Source: Oxalobacteraceae bacterium (GTDB lineage Bacteria; Pseudomonadota; Gammaproteobacteria; Burkholderiales; Burkholderiaceae_D). Taken from it: a stretch of 6,607 bases of DNA. Shown here in pieces: positions 1-5,764 of this stretch. Each line of letters opens with the position of its first letter. The first letter of the stretch is position 1. Position numbers and translations under genes: made by a program. The notes below the pieces were generated by a model, which worked only from the letters and a program-made list of their open reading frames with translations, was not told where the DNA came from and made no database searches. The stretch is from NCBI GenBank assembly GCA_947446335.1, contig CANFGA010000183.1, positions 1-6,607 of the forward strand, given 5' to 3'.

Positions 1-563
1 AGCAGACAGGGCCGGGTGCGGTTGGCGTAGACGCTGTCTTCGCACGAGCGCAGCATGAACACCTTTTGCAAAATCTGCACCGATTCCTTGACCGCCCACA
101 CGCTCGGAAAAGGCCCGAAATATTGACTCTTCTTGTCGATTGCGCCGCGGTACACCATCATCCGCGGCACCGCTTCGCCGGTGATCTTCAGGTAGGGATA
201 GGTCTTGTCATCGCGAAACAGGATGTTGAAGCGCGGCTGCAGTTTCTTGATCAGGTTGTTTTCCAGGATCAAGGCCTCGGCCTCGCTGTGCGTGACCGTC
301 GTTTCCAGGCGCGCGATGCGCTCGACCATCATCGCGATGCGCGCACTGGACAGGTTTTTCTGGAAATAACTCGATACGCGCTTTTTCAGATCGCGCGCCT
401 TGCCCACATACAACACCGCATCTTGCGCGTCGAAATAGCGGTACACGCCGGGCAGGTTGGGCAACTTGGCGACGGTGGCCAGCACCTGCGCGCGCGCAGC
501 ATTGGGTTCAGGCTCAGTATCGGGTTCAGGCGGGGTCGCCGCGGTCTGGTTCGCTTCAGTCAT
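1..563 (-). CDS. uvrC: UvrABC system protein C, N-terminal part (cut by left window edge)
   Basis: UvrC is the nuclease subunit of UvrABC nucleotide excision repair. It incises both sides of a DNA lesion after UvrB loading, in the cytoplasm. About 187 residues are visible. The N-terminal GIY-YIG nuclease domain covers roughly residues 34-115: the GVY motif is at 39-41 and YVG at 52-54, followed by GKARDLKKR and the Glu-containing stretch SEAEALILENN. The segment continues through a QPRFNILFRDDKTYP region and ends at NRTRPCL, all closely resembling E. coli UvrC as I remember it. ATG 563 is the first in-frame start after an in-frame TGA, which is the acpS stop itself; the gap is 21 nt. Its only Shine-Dalgarno-like AGGA lies about 14 nt upstream, longer than ideal. 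Residues 1-25 are a Pro/Glu/Ala-rich extension absent from E. coli UvrC. The helix-hairpin-helix and second nuclease domains would lie beyond the window. Family assignment is very secure. Confidence 0.97.
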   Translation of the reverse strand, partial: MTEANQTAATPPEPDTEPEPNAARAQVLATVAKLPNLPGVYRYFDAQDAVLYVGKARDLKKRVSSYFQKNLSSARIAMMVERIARLETTVTHSEAEALILENNLIKKLQPRFNILFRDDKTYPYLKITGEAVPRMMVYRGAIDKKSQYFGPFPSVWAVKESVQILQKVFMLRSCEDSVYANRTRPCL

Positions 564-584
564 GCTTTTGCTTGATTTCCTGTT

Positions 585-980
585 TCAGTGCGTCTGTTCG
601 ACGATCACGAAGGCGACCGCGTATTCATCTTCATCGCTCAGCGTCACTTGCGCGCTCAAGCCATGCTGGAGCATGAATTGTTCCAATGCGCCGCTGCAGA
701 CGATGACCGGTTTGCCGCTGGGCGCGTTTTGCACCTGCGCCGCGCGCCATGTCATCGGCATGTGCAAACCGAGGCCGATAGCTTTCGAAAACGCTTCCTT
801 GGCAGCAAAACGGGTGGCCAGAAAGCGCAGCCCGCGCTGCGCATGTCGTTCGCTGCGCACACGGTAAGTGTGCAGCTCTTCTGGCCCGAGTATTTTGGCG
901 GCAAAGCGCTCGCCATGGCGCGCCAAGGCTTGCTCTATGCGCGCAATCTTGCAAATATCGGTGCCGATGCCGTAGATCAT
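585..980 (-). CDS. acpS: Holo-[acyl-carrier-protein] synthase
   Basis: AcpS transfers the 4'-phosphopantetheine arm from coenzyme A to a serine of acyl carrier protein, activating it for fatty acid synthesis. It is a small cytoplasmic, Mg-dependent enzyme that works as a trimer. The 131-residue length fits the family (E. coli 126). The N-terminal GIGTDICKIARIE motif holds the metal-binding Asp8, and the RFAAKEAFSKA motif holds the conserved Glu62. The C-terminal VTLSDEDEYAVAFVIVE strand region is also typical. The frame is open 72 nt further upstream to an ATG at 1052, but that extension lies inside pdxJ and has no family counterpart. ATG 980 is preferred because it starts the conserved MIYGIGTD sequence, forms an ATGA overlap with the pdxJ stop, and has AGGA 8 nt upstream. 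Translation is probably coupled to pdxJ. uvrC follows 21 nt later in the same frame. Confidence 0.97.
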   Translation of the reverse strand: MIYGIGTDICKIARIEQALARHGERFAAKILGPEELHTYRVRSERHAQRGLRFLATRFAAKEAFSKAIGLGLHMPMTWRAAQVQNAPSGKPVIVCSGALEQFMLQHGLSAQVTLSDEDEYAVAFVIVEQTH

Positions 981-1747
981 CGCGCCCGTCCTGTTGCCGC
1001 GAGGCGCGCCGTCGTGATGATCGCCTTCATCTCGCGCACCGCATTTTCCCAACCGGCGAACACCGCGTGGGCGACGATCGCATGGCCGATATTGAGCTCG
1101 GCAATCTCAGCAATGGCCGCGATCGGCTGCACGTTCGTGTAATGCAAACCGTGGCCGGCATTCACCTTCAATCCGCGCTGCACGCCGAGCAAGACGCCAG
1201 CCTGGATCCGTTCGAGTTCATGCTGCAAGGTTGCTGGCCCGGCATCGGCGTAGCGCCCGGTATGCAATTCGATGACCGGCGCACCCGCCTCGGCAGCTGC
1301 GGCGATCTGGCCCGCATCGGCATCGATGAACAGGCTCACGCGGATGCCCTCGCCTTGCAATTGCTTGATCGCGGCCTGGACCTGGTCAAAATAGCGCACC
1401 ACGTCGAGGCCGCCTTCGGTCGTCACTTCCTCGCGCCGCTCGGGTACCAGGCACACGTCCTGCGGCTTGATGTGGCAGGCGAAATCGATCATCTCTTGCG
1501 TGACAGCCGCCTCCAGATTCATCCGGGTCAGCAATTGCGGCGCCAGCGCGATGACGTCAGCGTCCTTGATGTGGCGCCGGTCTTCGCGCAAGTGCAGCGT
1601 GATCGCATCAGCGCCGGCCTGTTCGGCCAGCAACGCTGCGCGGATCGGGTCGGGATAGGCAGTGCCGCGCGCATTGCGCAGCGTTGCGATGTGGTCGATA
1701 TTGACGCCGAGGTCGATGACCGGGCCGGATGGTTGCAAGAAGCTCAT
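977..1747 (-). CDS. pdxJ: Pyridoxine 5'-phosphate synthase
   Basis: PdxJ condenses 1-deoxy-D-xylulose 5-phosphate with 3-amino-2-oxopropyl phosphate (the PdxA product) to form pyridoxine 5'-phosphate in the DXP-dependent vitamin B6 pathway. It is a cytoplasmic TIM-barrel enzyme. The 256 residues match the family closely: GVNIDHIATLRNARGTAYPDP at about 14-34, HLREDRRH with the catalytic His52, MNLEAAVT with Glu79, EVTTEGGLDV, SLFIDAD, a phosphate-binding region with KVNAGHGL near 200, and ELNIGHAIV near the end. His52 and Glu79 line up with E. coli His45 and Glu72. ATG 1747 is the only ATG in frame after an upstream stop, yet no good Shine-Dalgarno sequence precedes it. The stop overlaps the acpS start as ATGA. 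It sits 72 nt after recO, the longest gap inside this block. A few extra residues at both ends compared with E. coli are unremarkable. Confidence 0.98.
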   Translation of the reverse strand: MSFLQPSGPVIDLGVNIDHIATLRNARGTAYPDPIRAALLAEQAGADAITLHLREDRRHIKDADVIALAPQLLTRMNLEAAVTQEMIDFACHIKPQDVCLVPERREEVTTEGGLDVVRYFDQVQAAIKQLQGEGIRVSLFIDADAGQIAAAAEAGAPVIELHTGRYADAGPATLQHELERIQAGVLLGVQRGLKVNAGHGLHYTNVQPIAAIAEIAELNIGHAIVAHAVFAGWENAVREMKAIITTARLAATGRAR

Positions 1748-1819
1748 GATGGGATGCCGTTCAAAGGGTGGAATAATGAATGGAATGATGGATCAGATAA
1801 TCAATGATATGGGGCCATT
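1748..1819 (-). other. recO-pdxJ intergenic spacer
   Basis: This 72-nt gap is AT-richer than its neighbours and, read on the minus strand, repeats short CATT/ATTC elements through its middle. I see no stem-loop followed by a T-run, so no intrinsic terminator, and no strong promoter. No purine-rich ribosome binding site is present in the last 15 nt before pdxJ. It may be an mRNA spacer or leader for pdxJ; nothing more can be supported. Confidence 0.5.
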
Positions 1820-2629
1820 TCATAGCTGCATCAAGTCGATCAGGATCTGGCGCGTGTTGAGCGGTGCGCCGCCCAATTGATGCGCCAGCAAAAAGCGCAT
1901 CAGATGCTTGCTCTGGGTTTGCGTCGCGCCGGCGCCGTAGTCGCCGCGCTCCATGTCGAGCAGCGTCTGGCCGAGGACGCGTGGCCAGACATCGGCAGCG
2001 CACGCAGGGCGCGGACCGCGCTCGGGATCGACGACGTAGTGTTGCTGCGGATCGACCGCCAGCCGGGTCGCGGTGCAGGTCGTCAAATCGGTCGCCACGC
2101 CGGTCTCTTTCAACAGCGCACGTTCGAATTTGCGCAGCACGATCGGCGCGGACTCGCCGTGCGCCAACTGGTTCAGCGCAGCCACGTAATGGTCGAACAG
2201 GCGCGCATGAGGATCGTCGCGTGCGAGCAGCTTGACCAGCAGTTCGTTCAGGTAAAAGCCGCACAGCAGCGCGGTCTTTTCCAGCGGCAGCATGCCGCCG
2301 ACCCACTCGGCCCCGGTCAAGGTGCGCAGCTCGGATTTGCCGGTCCAGCTCACCGACAAGGGCTGGAAGGTTTGCAACACGCCGCGCAGCGCAGAGTGGG
2401 GCCGCTTGGCGCCCTTCGCGATCAGCGCCACGCGGCCATGGTCGCGCGAAAACATGTCGATGATCAGACTGGTTTCCTTGTACGGATAGCTGTGCAGCAC
2501 GAAACCGGGCTGGCCGGCGATCCTGCCGCGGGCACCCGCTTGCAGCGCGCTGGTGGGCGCACGCCGGTCCCCGCTCGCCGGCGCGAGCAAGGCCTTACTC
2601 GTAACCGTAGGCGCGCAAACCGGCTTCAT
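1820..2629 (-). CDS. recO: DNA repair protein RecO
   Basis: RecO is a cytoplasmic recombination mediator. With RecR it helps load RecA onto SSB-coated single-stranded DNA in the RecFOR gap-repair pathway and can anneal complementary strands. The N-terminal OB fold begins near residue 42 with FVLHSYPYKETSLIIDMFSRDHGRVALIAKGAKRPHSALRG and continues through LQTFQPL and ELRTLTGAEW. The remainder is the helical C-terminal domain, including GFYLNELLVKLL and LRKFERALLKETG, ending with LGGAPLNTRQILIDLMQL. Only isolated cysteines are visible in the region where some RecO proteins carry a four-Cys zinc finger, so that finger is probably absent, as in E. coli. ATG 2629 gives 269 residues, about 40 residues before the OB fold, and overlaps the end of era by 35 nt. 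No clear Shine-Dalgarno precedes it. A TTG at residue 14 (position 2590), just past the era stop, is an alternative start. Function is secure; the exact N-terminus is not. Confidence 0.93.
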   Translation of the reverse strand: MKPVCAPTVTSKALLAPASGDRRAPTSALQAGARGRIAGQPGFVLHSYPYKETSLIIDMFSRDHGRVALIAKGAKRPHSALRGVLQTFQPLSVSWTGKSELRTLTGAEWVGGMLPLEKTALLCGFYLNELLVKLLARDDPHARLFDHYVAALNQLAHGESAPIVLRKFERALLKETGVATDLTTCTATRLAVDPQQHYVVDPERGPRPACAADVWPRVLGQTLLDMERGDYGAGATQTQSKHLMRFLLAHQLGGAPLNTRQILIDLMQL

Positions 2630-3497
2630 TGTCGGCCCAGCCGGACTTGACCTTGATCCAGATTTCCAGATAAACCGGGCCGCCGAACAGCTTTTCCATG
2701 TCGAGCCGGGCCTGGGTCGATACTTCTTTCAGGCGCGCGCCCTTGTTGCCGATGATCATGGACTTGTGCGTGTCGCGTTCGACCAGAATGGCGGCAAACA
2801 CACGCCGCAGATTGCCTTCCTGTTCGAATTTCTCGATCAGGACCGTGCTGGTGTAAGGCAACTCATCGCCGACGAAACGGAACAGCTTTTCGCGCACGAT
2901 CTCGGAGGCGAGGAATTTCTCGCTGCGGTCGGTGATGTCATCCGGCCCGAAGATGGGCTGATTTTCCGGCATGAAACGCTTGATCTCGCCTTGCAGCGCA
3001 TCGAGCTGGAAGCGCAGCTTGGCCGACACCGGGATGATGGCGGCAAAATCGAATTTGGCAGCGATCTGCTGGACGAATGGCAACAGCACGGCCTTGTCCT
3101 TGACCCGGTCCGACTTGTTGATAACCAGAATGCACGGCACCTCTTTAGGCAGCAGTTCAAGCACTTGCTGATCGGCCGGGCCAAAGGTGCCCGCCTCGAT
3201 GATGTACAAGATCACGTCGGACGAAATGAGCGTATTGGTGACGGTCTTGTTGAGCGTCTTGTTCAGTGCATTCGAATGGCGGGTCTGGAAACCTGGCGTA
3301 TCGACATAGATGAATTGCGCATCCTCGACGGTCTGGATGCCAGTGATGCGATGGCGCGTGGTTTGTGCCTTGCGCGACGTGATGCTGACCTTGGCGCCGA
3401 TCAGCGCATTCATCAGTGTCGATTTGCCCACATTGGGGCGACCCACGATGGCGATATAGCCACAGCGGAAGTTGGCGGGCATGGGAGCGGTTATCAT
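2595..3497 (-). CDS. era: GTPase Era
   Basis: Era is an essential GTPase that binds the 3' end of 16S rRNA and acts in 30S subunit maturation, partly at the membrane. The 300-residue length equals that of E. coli Era (301). The GTPase domain shows G1 GRPNVGKS at about 19-26, the QTTRHRI switch I/G2 segment, G3 DTPG, G4 NKSD (NKVD in E. coli) and G5 PVSA. The C-terminal KH domain includes ERDTHKSMIIGNKGARLKEVS and the GGPVYLEIWIKVKSGW segment. ATG 3497 overlaps the rnc stop as ATGA, which suggests translational coupling. No Shine-Dalgarno is seen before it. A second in-frame ATG five codons on (3482), just before PANFRCGYIAIVGRPN, is an alternative start also without a Shine-Dalgarno. The rnc-era pair is the classic proteobacterial arrangement. 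recO starts inside the last 35 nt. Confidence 0.98.
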   Translation of the reverse strand: MITAPMPANFRCGYIAIVGRPNVGKSTLMNALIGAKVSITSRKAQTTRHRITGIQTVEDAQFIYVDTPGFQTRHSNALNKTLNKTVTNTLISSDVILYIIEAGTFGPADQQVLELLPKEVPCILVINKSDRVKDKAVLLPFVQQIAAKFDFAAIIPVSAKLRFQLDALQGEIKRFMPENQPIFGPDDITDRSEKFLASEIVREKLFRFVGDELPYTSTVLIEKFEQEGNLRRVFAAILVERDTHKSMIIGNKGARLKEVSTQARLDMEKLFGGPVYLEIWIKVKSGWADNEAGLRAYGYE

Positions 3498-4318
3498 GGT
3501 TGGTTCTGTTTTGATTGATGTTCGTGGGGGGCTGCGGGTGCAGGAGCTGAAGCCGCAGCAGGTGCGCCATGGATGGCGGCGATGCCAGCCAAGGTCAGCT
3601 GGGCCGGGCGCGGCTTGGACTTGCGGCCGGCATGGGGCGCTTTCAGCATGGCCGCTTCAGCCGCTGCGAGCGCGAGCTTGGCTGCCGCCTGCTCGCCGGC
3701 ACGCCGGCTGCCGCCGTGGCCGTGAACCTGGATGCCGAGCTTGGGTACCAGGCATTCGATTTCAAACTCCTGGCTGTGCGCGGCGCCGTGGGTGGCGACG
3801 ACGTTATACAGCGGCAGCGATATTTTCTTGCTTTGCAAAAATTCCTGCAGCAGTGTCTTGGCATCCTTGCCCAGCGTTTGCGGATCGACCGAGTCGAGGA
3901 TCGGAATGTAAAAGGATCGGATCACGGTGCGCGCGGCGTCGAAGCCGGTGTCGAGAAAGATCGCGCCCAGCAGCGCCTCGAGCGTATCGGCCAGGATCGA
4001 TGGACGCCGGAACCCGCCCGATTTCAATTCGCCTTCGCCCAGGCGCAGGAACTGCGACAATTCCAGCGTTTGGGCAATTTCATACAGCGCTTGCTGCTTG
4101 ACCAGATTGGCGCGCAGGCGCGACAGATCGCCCTCGTCGATGCTCTGAAAACGCTCATACAGGATGTCGGCGACGACGCAATTGAGCACGGAATCGCCCA
4201 GAAACTCCAGCCGTTCATTATGCAAACTGCTGTGGCTACGATGCGTCAAGGCTTGCTGCAACAAGCCGGCATCCTGGAACGTATAACGTAGGCGGGTTTG
4301 CAATAACTGAAGTTTCAT
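3494..4318 (-). CDS. rnc: Ribonuclease III with Ala/Pro-rich C-terminal tail
   Basis: RNase III is a homodimeric, Mg-dependent endonuclease that cuts double-stranded RNA. It processes the rRNA precursor and several mRNAs. The catalytic domain has the signature HNERLEFLGDS at 33-43, with Glu35, Glu38 and Asp42, and ADTLEALLGAIF with Asp111 and Glu114; these match E. coli E38, E41, D45, D114 and E117 with a constant offset of three. ELKSGGFRRPSILADT is also intact. A double-stranded RNA binding domain follows (about 152-222), with the GSRRAGEQAAAKLAL helix. The protein is 274 residues against 226 in E. coli. The excess is a tail (225-274) that begins basic (GRKSKPRP) and ends Ala/Pro-rich. It starts right after the promoter in the upstream gap and overlaps era by ATGA. 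No strong Shine-Dalgarno precedes ATG 4318. E. coli rnc is autoregulated by cleavage of its leader; the leader here would be only about 30 nt. Confidence 0.98.
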   Translation of the reverse strand: MKLQLLQTRLRYTFQDAGLLQQALTHRSHSSLHNERLEFLGDSVLNCVVADILYERFQSIDEGDLSRLRANLVKQQALYEIAQTLELSQFLRLGEGELKSGGFRRPSILADTLEALLGAIFLDTGFDAARTVIRSFYIPILDSVDPQTLGKDAKTLLQEFLQSKKISLPLYNVVATHGAAHSQEFEIECLVPKLGIQVHGHGGSRRAGEQAAAKLALAAAEAAMLKAPHAGRKSKPRPAQLTLAGIAAIHGAPAAASAPAPAAPHEHQSKQNQP

Positions 4319-4357
4319 TGTCGATTCTAGGTAAATGTGAGTTCTGGATAAATATTA

Positions 4358-4385
4358 ATTATAGGCAAACAAGGCAAGCAGCCAA
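4358..4385 (-). promoter_or_regulatory. Probable sigma-70 type promoter for rnc-era-recO-pdxJ-acpS-uvrC
   Basis: Read on the minus strand, a perfect -10 hexamer TATAAT lies at 4363-4358. A TTGGCT (4 of 6 to TTGACA) lies at 4385-4380, separated by 16 nt. The DNA downstream of the -10 is AT-rich. Transcription would start near 4350, giving a leader of roughly 30 nt before the rnc ATG. It sits in the longest gap of the window, so it probably starts the rnc block independently of lepA-lepB. The hexamers are seen directly; activity is inferred. Confidence 0.68.
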
Positions 4386-4398
4386 TCGGCGTGCCGAT
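4385..4398. promoter_or_regulatory. 14-bp perfect palindrome at the upstream edge of the rnc promoter
   Basis: ATCGGC and GCCGAT are inverted repeats separated by two bases, touching the outer base of the putative -35 hexamer. With a two-base centre it is a better DNA-level palindrome than an RNA hairpin, and no T-run follows, so it is not an intrinsic terminator. It could be an operator for a dimeric regulator, but a 6-bp inverted repeat also arises by chance. Role unknown. Confidence 0.3.
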
Positions 4399-4416
4399 CA
4401 AACCGGTCGGGCCTGA

Positions 4417-4827
4417 CTATTTCGCGGTCGAACCGGCATAGTCCAGCAGCAAACTGGCCGGACCCACCAGCGCAATTTTCTTTTCGTAAGCGAAGCTCAC
4501 TTCGATCTGGCCGCCGTCGCTGTCGATGACCAGATCCTTGCCGGAAATCGATTCGATGTAAGAGGCACTGGCATTCTTGTCGAAGGCACTGCGGATCTCG
4601 CGGGCGGTGCCGCCAGCGGCCTTGGCCGCGACAATCGCCGTCGAAATGGCGCGATACTCGATGTAGGTGGGGAGGATCTTGAAGCCTAACAACACCAGCA
4701 GCGCCAGCATGGCGAGTGTAACGATCAAACCAACCAGCGACATTCCACGCTGCCTGGCCAACAACCTGGCCGATCGGTCAGTCAAACGGTGTGCAGTCAT
4801 CTCATCAGCCATATTGCGTGCGCCCAT
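4417..4827 (-). CDS. DUF4845 family single-pass membrane protein
   Basis: This small protein (136 residues) belongs, by sequence pattern and position between lepB and rnc, to the DUF4845 family found at this locus in beta- and gammaproteobacteria. Its function is unknown. Residues 1-28 are polar with several Arg and end in RQRG. One hydrophobic segment follows (about 30-49), then the conserved-looking KILPTYIEYRAISTAI and a soluble domain of about 80 residues, probably periplasmic. The block RQRG-MSLVGLIV resembles a type IV prepilin N-terminus without the Glu5. ATG 4827 is favoured because a strong Shine-Dalgarno, AAGGGG, lies just upstream and overlaps the lepB stop codon. Later Met codons at residues 6, 10 and 29 are possible but have no comparable site. 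The 10-nt spacing to lepB implies co-transcription. It may have a role at the envelope with LepB, but nothing in the sequence proves that. Confidence 0.85.
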   Translation of the reverse strand: MGARNMADEMTAHRLTDRSARLLARQRGMSLVGLIVTLAMLALLVLLGFKILPTYIEYRAISTAIVAAKAAGGTAREIRSAFDKNASASYIESISGKDLVIDSDGGQIEVSFAYEKKIALVGPASLLLDYAGSTAK

Positions 4828-4830
4828 GTG

Positions 4831-4839
4831 CTTCCCCTT
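4831..4839 (-). promoter_or_regulatory. Shine-Dalgarno site of the DUF4845 gene, overlapping the lepB stop
   Basis: On the minus strand the lepB TAA runs straight into AAGGGGAAG, a good anti-16S match about 6-7 nt before ATG 4827. It decides the start among four candidate Met codons, and it is the clearest ribosome binding site in the window. Confidence 0.75.
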
Positions 4840-5761
4840 ACCGTATGCCGCCGATCCGCTTCAGGTTACCCAGGTTCATCCAGACGAAAAATGCCTTGCC
4901 GACGATATTCTCATTGGGGACGAAACCCCAGTAACGGCTGTCCGCGCTATTGTCGCGGTTGTCGCCCATCATGAAATAATTTCCGGCTGGAACAACACAG
5001 CTGAAACCGCTGCCGTCGTACTGATAGGTACAGGCGTCACGCGAGGGGAAATCCCTGACCTCGGAAGGATTCAGGCTAGGCGTACCCTCGTTGTTCAATA
5101 TCCGGTGCTGCACCCCGTTCAAGTTCTCGGTCAATTGCTTATAGTAAACTGGCCGCTCGTCGTCGAGATAGTCATCGAGTGCAGTGTACTCCACCGCATT
5201 GCCATTGACCGTCAAGCGCTTGTCCTTGTAAGTGATTTTATCACCCGGCACGCCAACGACGCGCTTGATGTAGTCTTGCGTCATGTCGCGCGGATACTTG
5301 AACACCATCACGTCGCCGCGCTGCGGGTCGTTCAGATCGATCACCTTCTTGTTGATGATCGGCAAACGGATACCATACGTAAACTTGTTGACCAGGATCA
5401 GGTCGCCGACCAGCAGCGTCGGCACCATCGACGACGATGGAATCTTGAACGGCTCGTACAGGAACGAGCGCAGCACGAACACCAGCGCGATCACGGGAAA
5501 GAAGCTGCCCGAGTATTCGACCCAGGTCGGTTGGCGCAGCAGCGACGCTTCGATCCGGGCGCGACTGCCGTCGTGATCGACCTTCACGCCATCGGCGCTC
5601 AGTTTGGCGTTGCGGGCATCGATATCGGCCAGTGCCCGGTCGGCGGCGATGCGGCGCTGGGGCGCCAGGTAAAACACATCGAGGCACCAGACGATGCCGG
5701 TCAGCACCATCAGCACGAACAGGATCAAGGCGAAATTGCCCAGGATCATTTGCAGGTTCAT
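4838..5761 (-). CDS. lepB: Signal peptidase I
   Basis: LepB is the inner-membrane type I (leader) peptidase that removes signal peptides from Sec and Tat exported proteins, with its active site on the periplasmic face. The 307-residue protein has a first membrane segment at about 5-27, a charged cytoplasmic loop, and a second segment at about 84-101. The catalytic part follows: box B KIPSSSMVPTLLVGD with nucleophile Ser111, and box D RGDVMVFKYP...DYIKRVVGVPGD with the general base Lys166. The Ser-Lys spacing of 55 equals that of E. coli Ser91/Lys146. Box E is GDNRDNSADSRYWGFVP near the C-terminus. Two Cys (in DACTYQYDGSGFSC) are spaced as in Gram-negative LepB proteins that carry a disulfide. 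ATG 5761 lies 26 nt after lepA, with a weak GTGGA ribosome binding site supplied by the tandem repeat. lepA-lepB linkage is conserved. Confidence 0.98.
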   Translation of the reverse strand: MNLQMILGNFALILFVLMVLTGIVWCLDVFYLAPQRRIAADRALADIDARNAKLSADGVKVDHDGSRARIEASLLRQPTWVEYSGSFFPVIALVFVLRSFLYEPFKIPSSSMVPTLLVGDLILVNKFTYGIRLPIINKKVIDLNDPQRGDVMVFKYPRDMTQDYIKRVVGVPGDKITYKDKRLTVNGNAVEYTALDDYLDDERPVYYKQLTENLNGVQHRILNNEGTPSLNPSEVRDFPSRDACTYQYDGSGFSCVVPAGNYFMMGDNRDNSADSRYWGFVPNENIVGKAFFVWMNLGNLKRIGGIR

Positions 5762-5764
5762 TGA

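Noticed and set aside
981..1052. Extended acpS start at ATG 1052, adding 24 residues
   Set aside because: The extra residues lie wholly inside pdxJ and have no counterpart in the AcpS family. ATG 980 has AGGA at good spacing and the ATGA coupling.
1804..1834. Possible promoter upstream of pdxJ: TTGATG and TATCAT on the minus strand
   Set aside because: The spacer is 19 nt, longer than the usual 16-18, and the -35 matches only 4 of 6. It also overlaps the recO end. Too weak to list as a promoter.
1067..2650. + strand open frames opposite pdxJ and recO (246 and 257 codons)
   Set aside because: Shadow frames created by codon bias in pdxJ and recO; no motif and no ribosome site.
2553..3518. Open frame of 321 codons on the + strand opposite era
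   Set aside because: It mirrors era almost exactly. All Era motifs are intact on the other strand, and the + product matches nothing recognisable.
4385..4398. Intrinsic terminator after the DUF4845 gene
   Set aside because: The hairpin would have a two-base centre and there is no run of T after it on either strand.
4667..5764. Long open frame of 365 codons on the + strand opposite lepB and the DUF4845 gene
   Set aside because: It is antisense to two well-supported genes. Its translation has no recognisable domain and is typical of a high-GC shadow frame, rich in His, Gln, Val and Arg.
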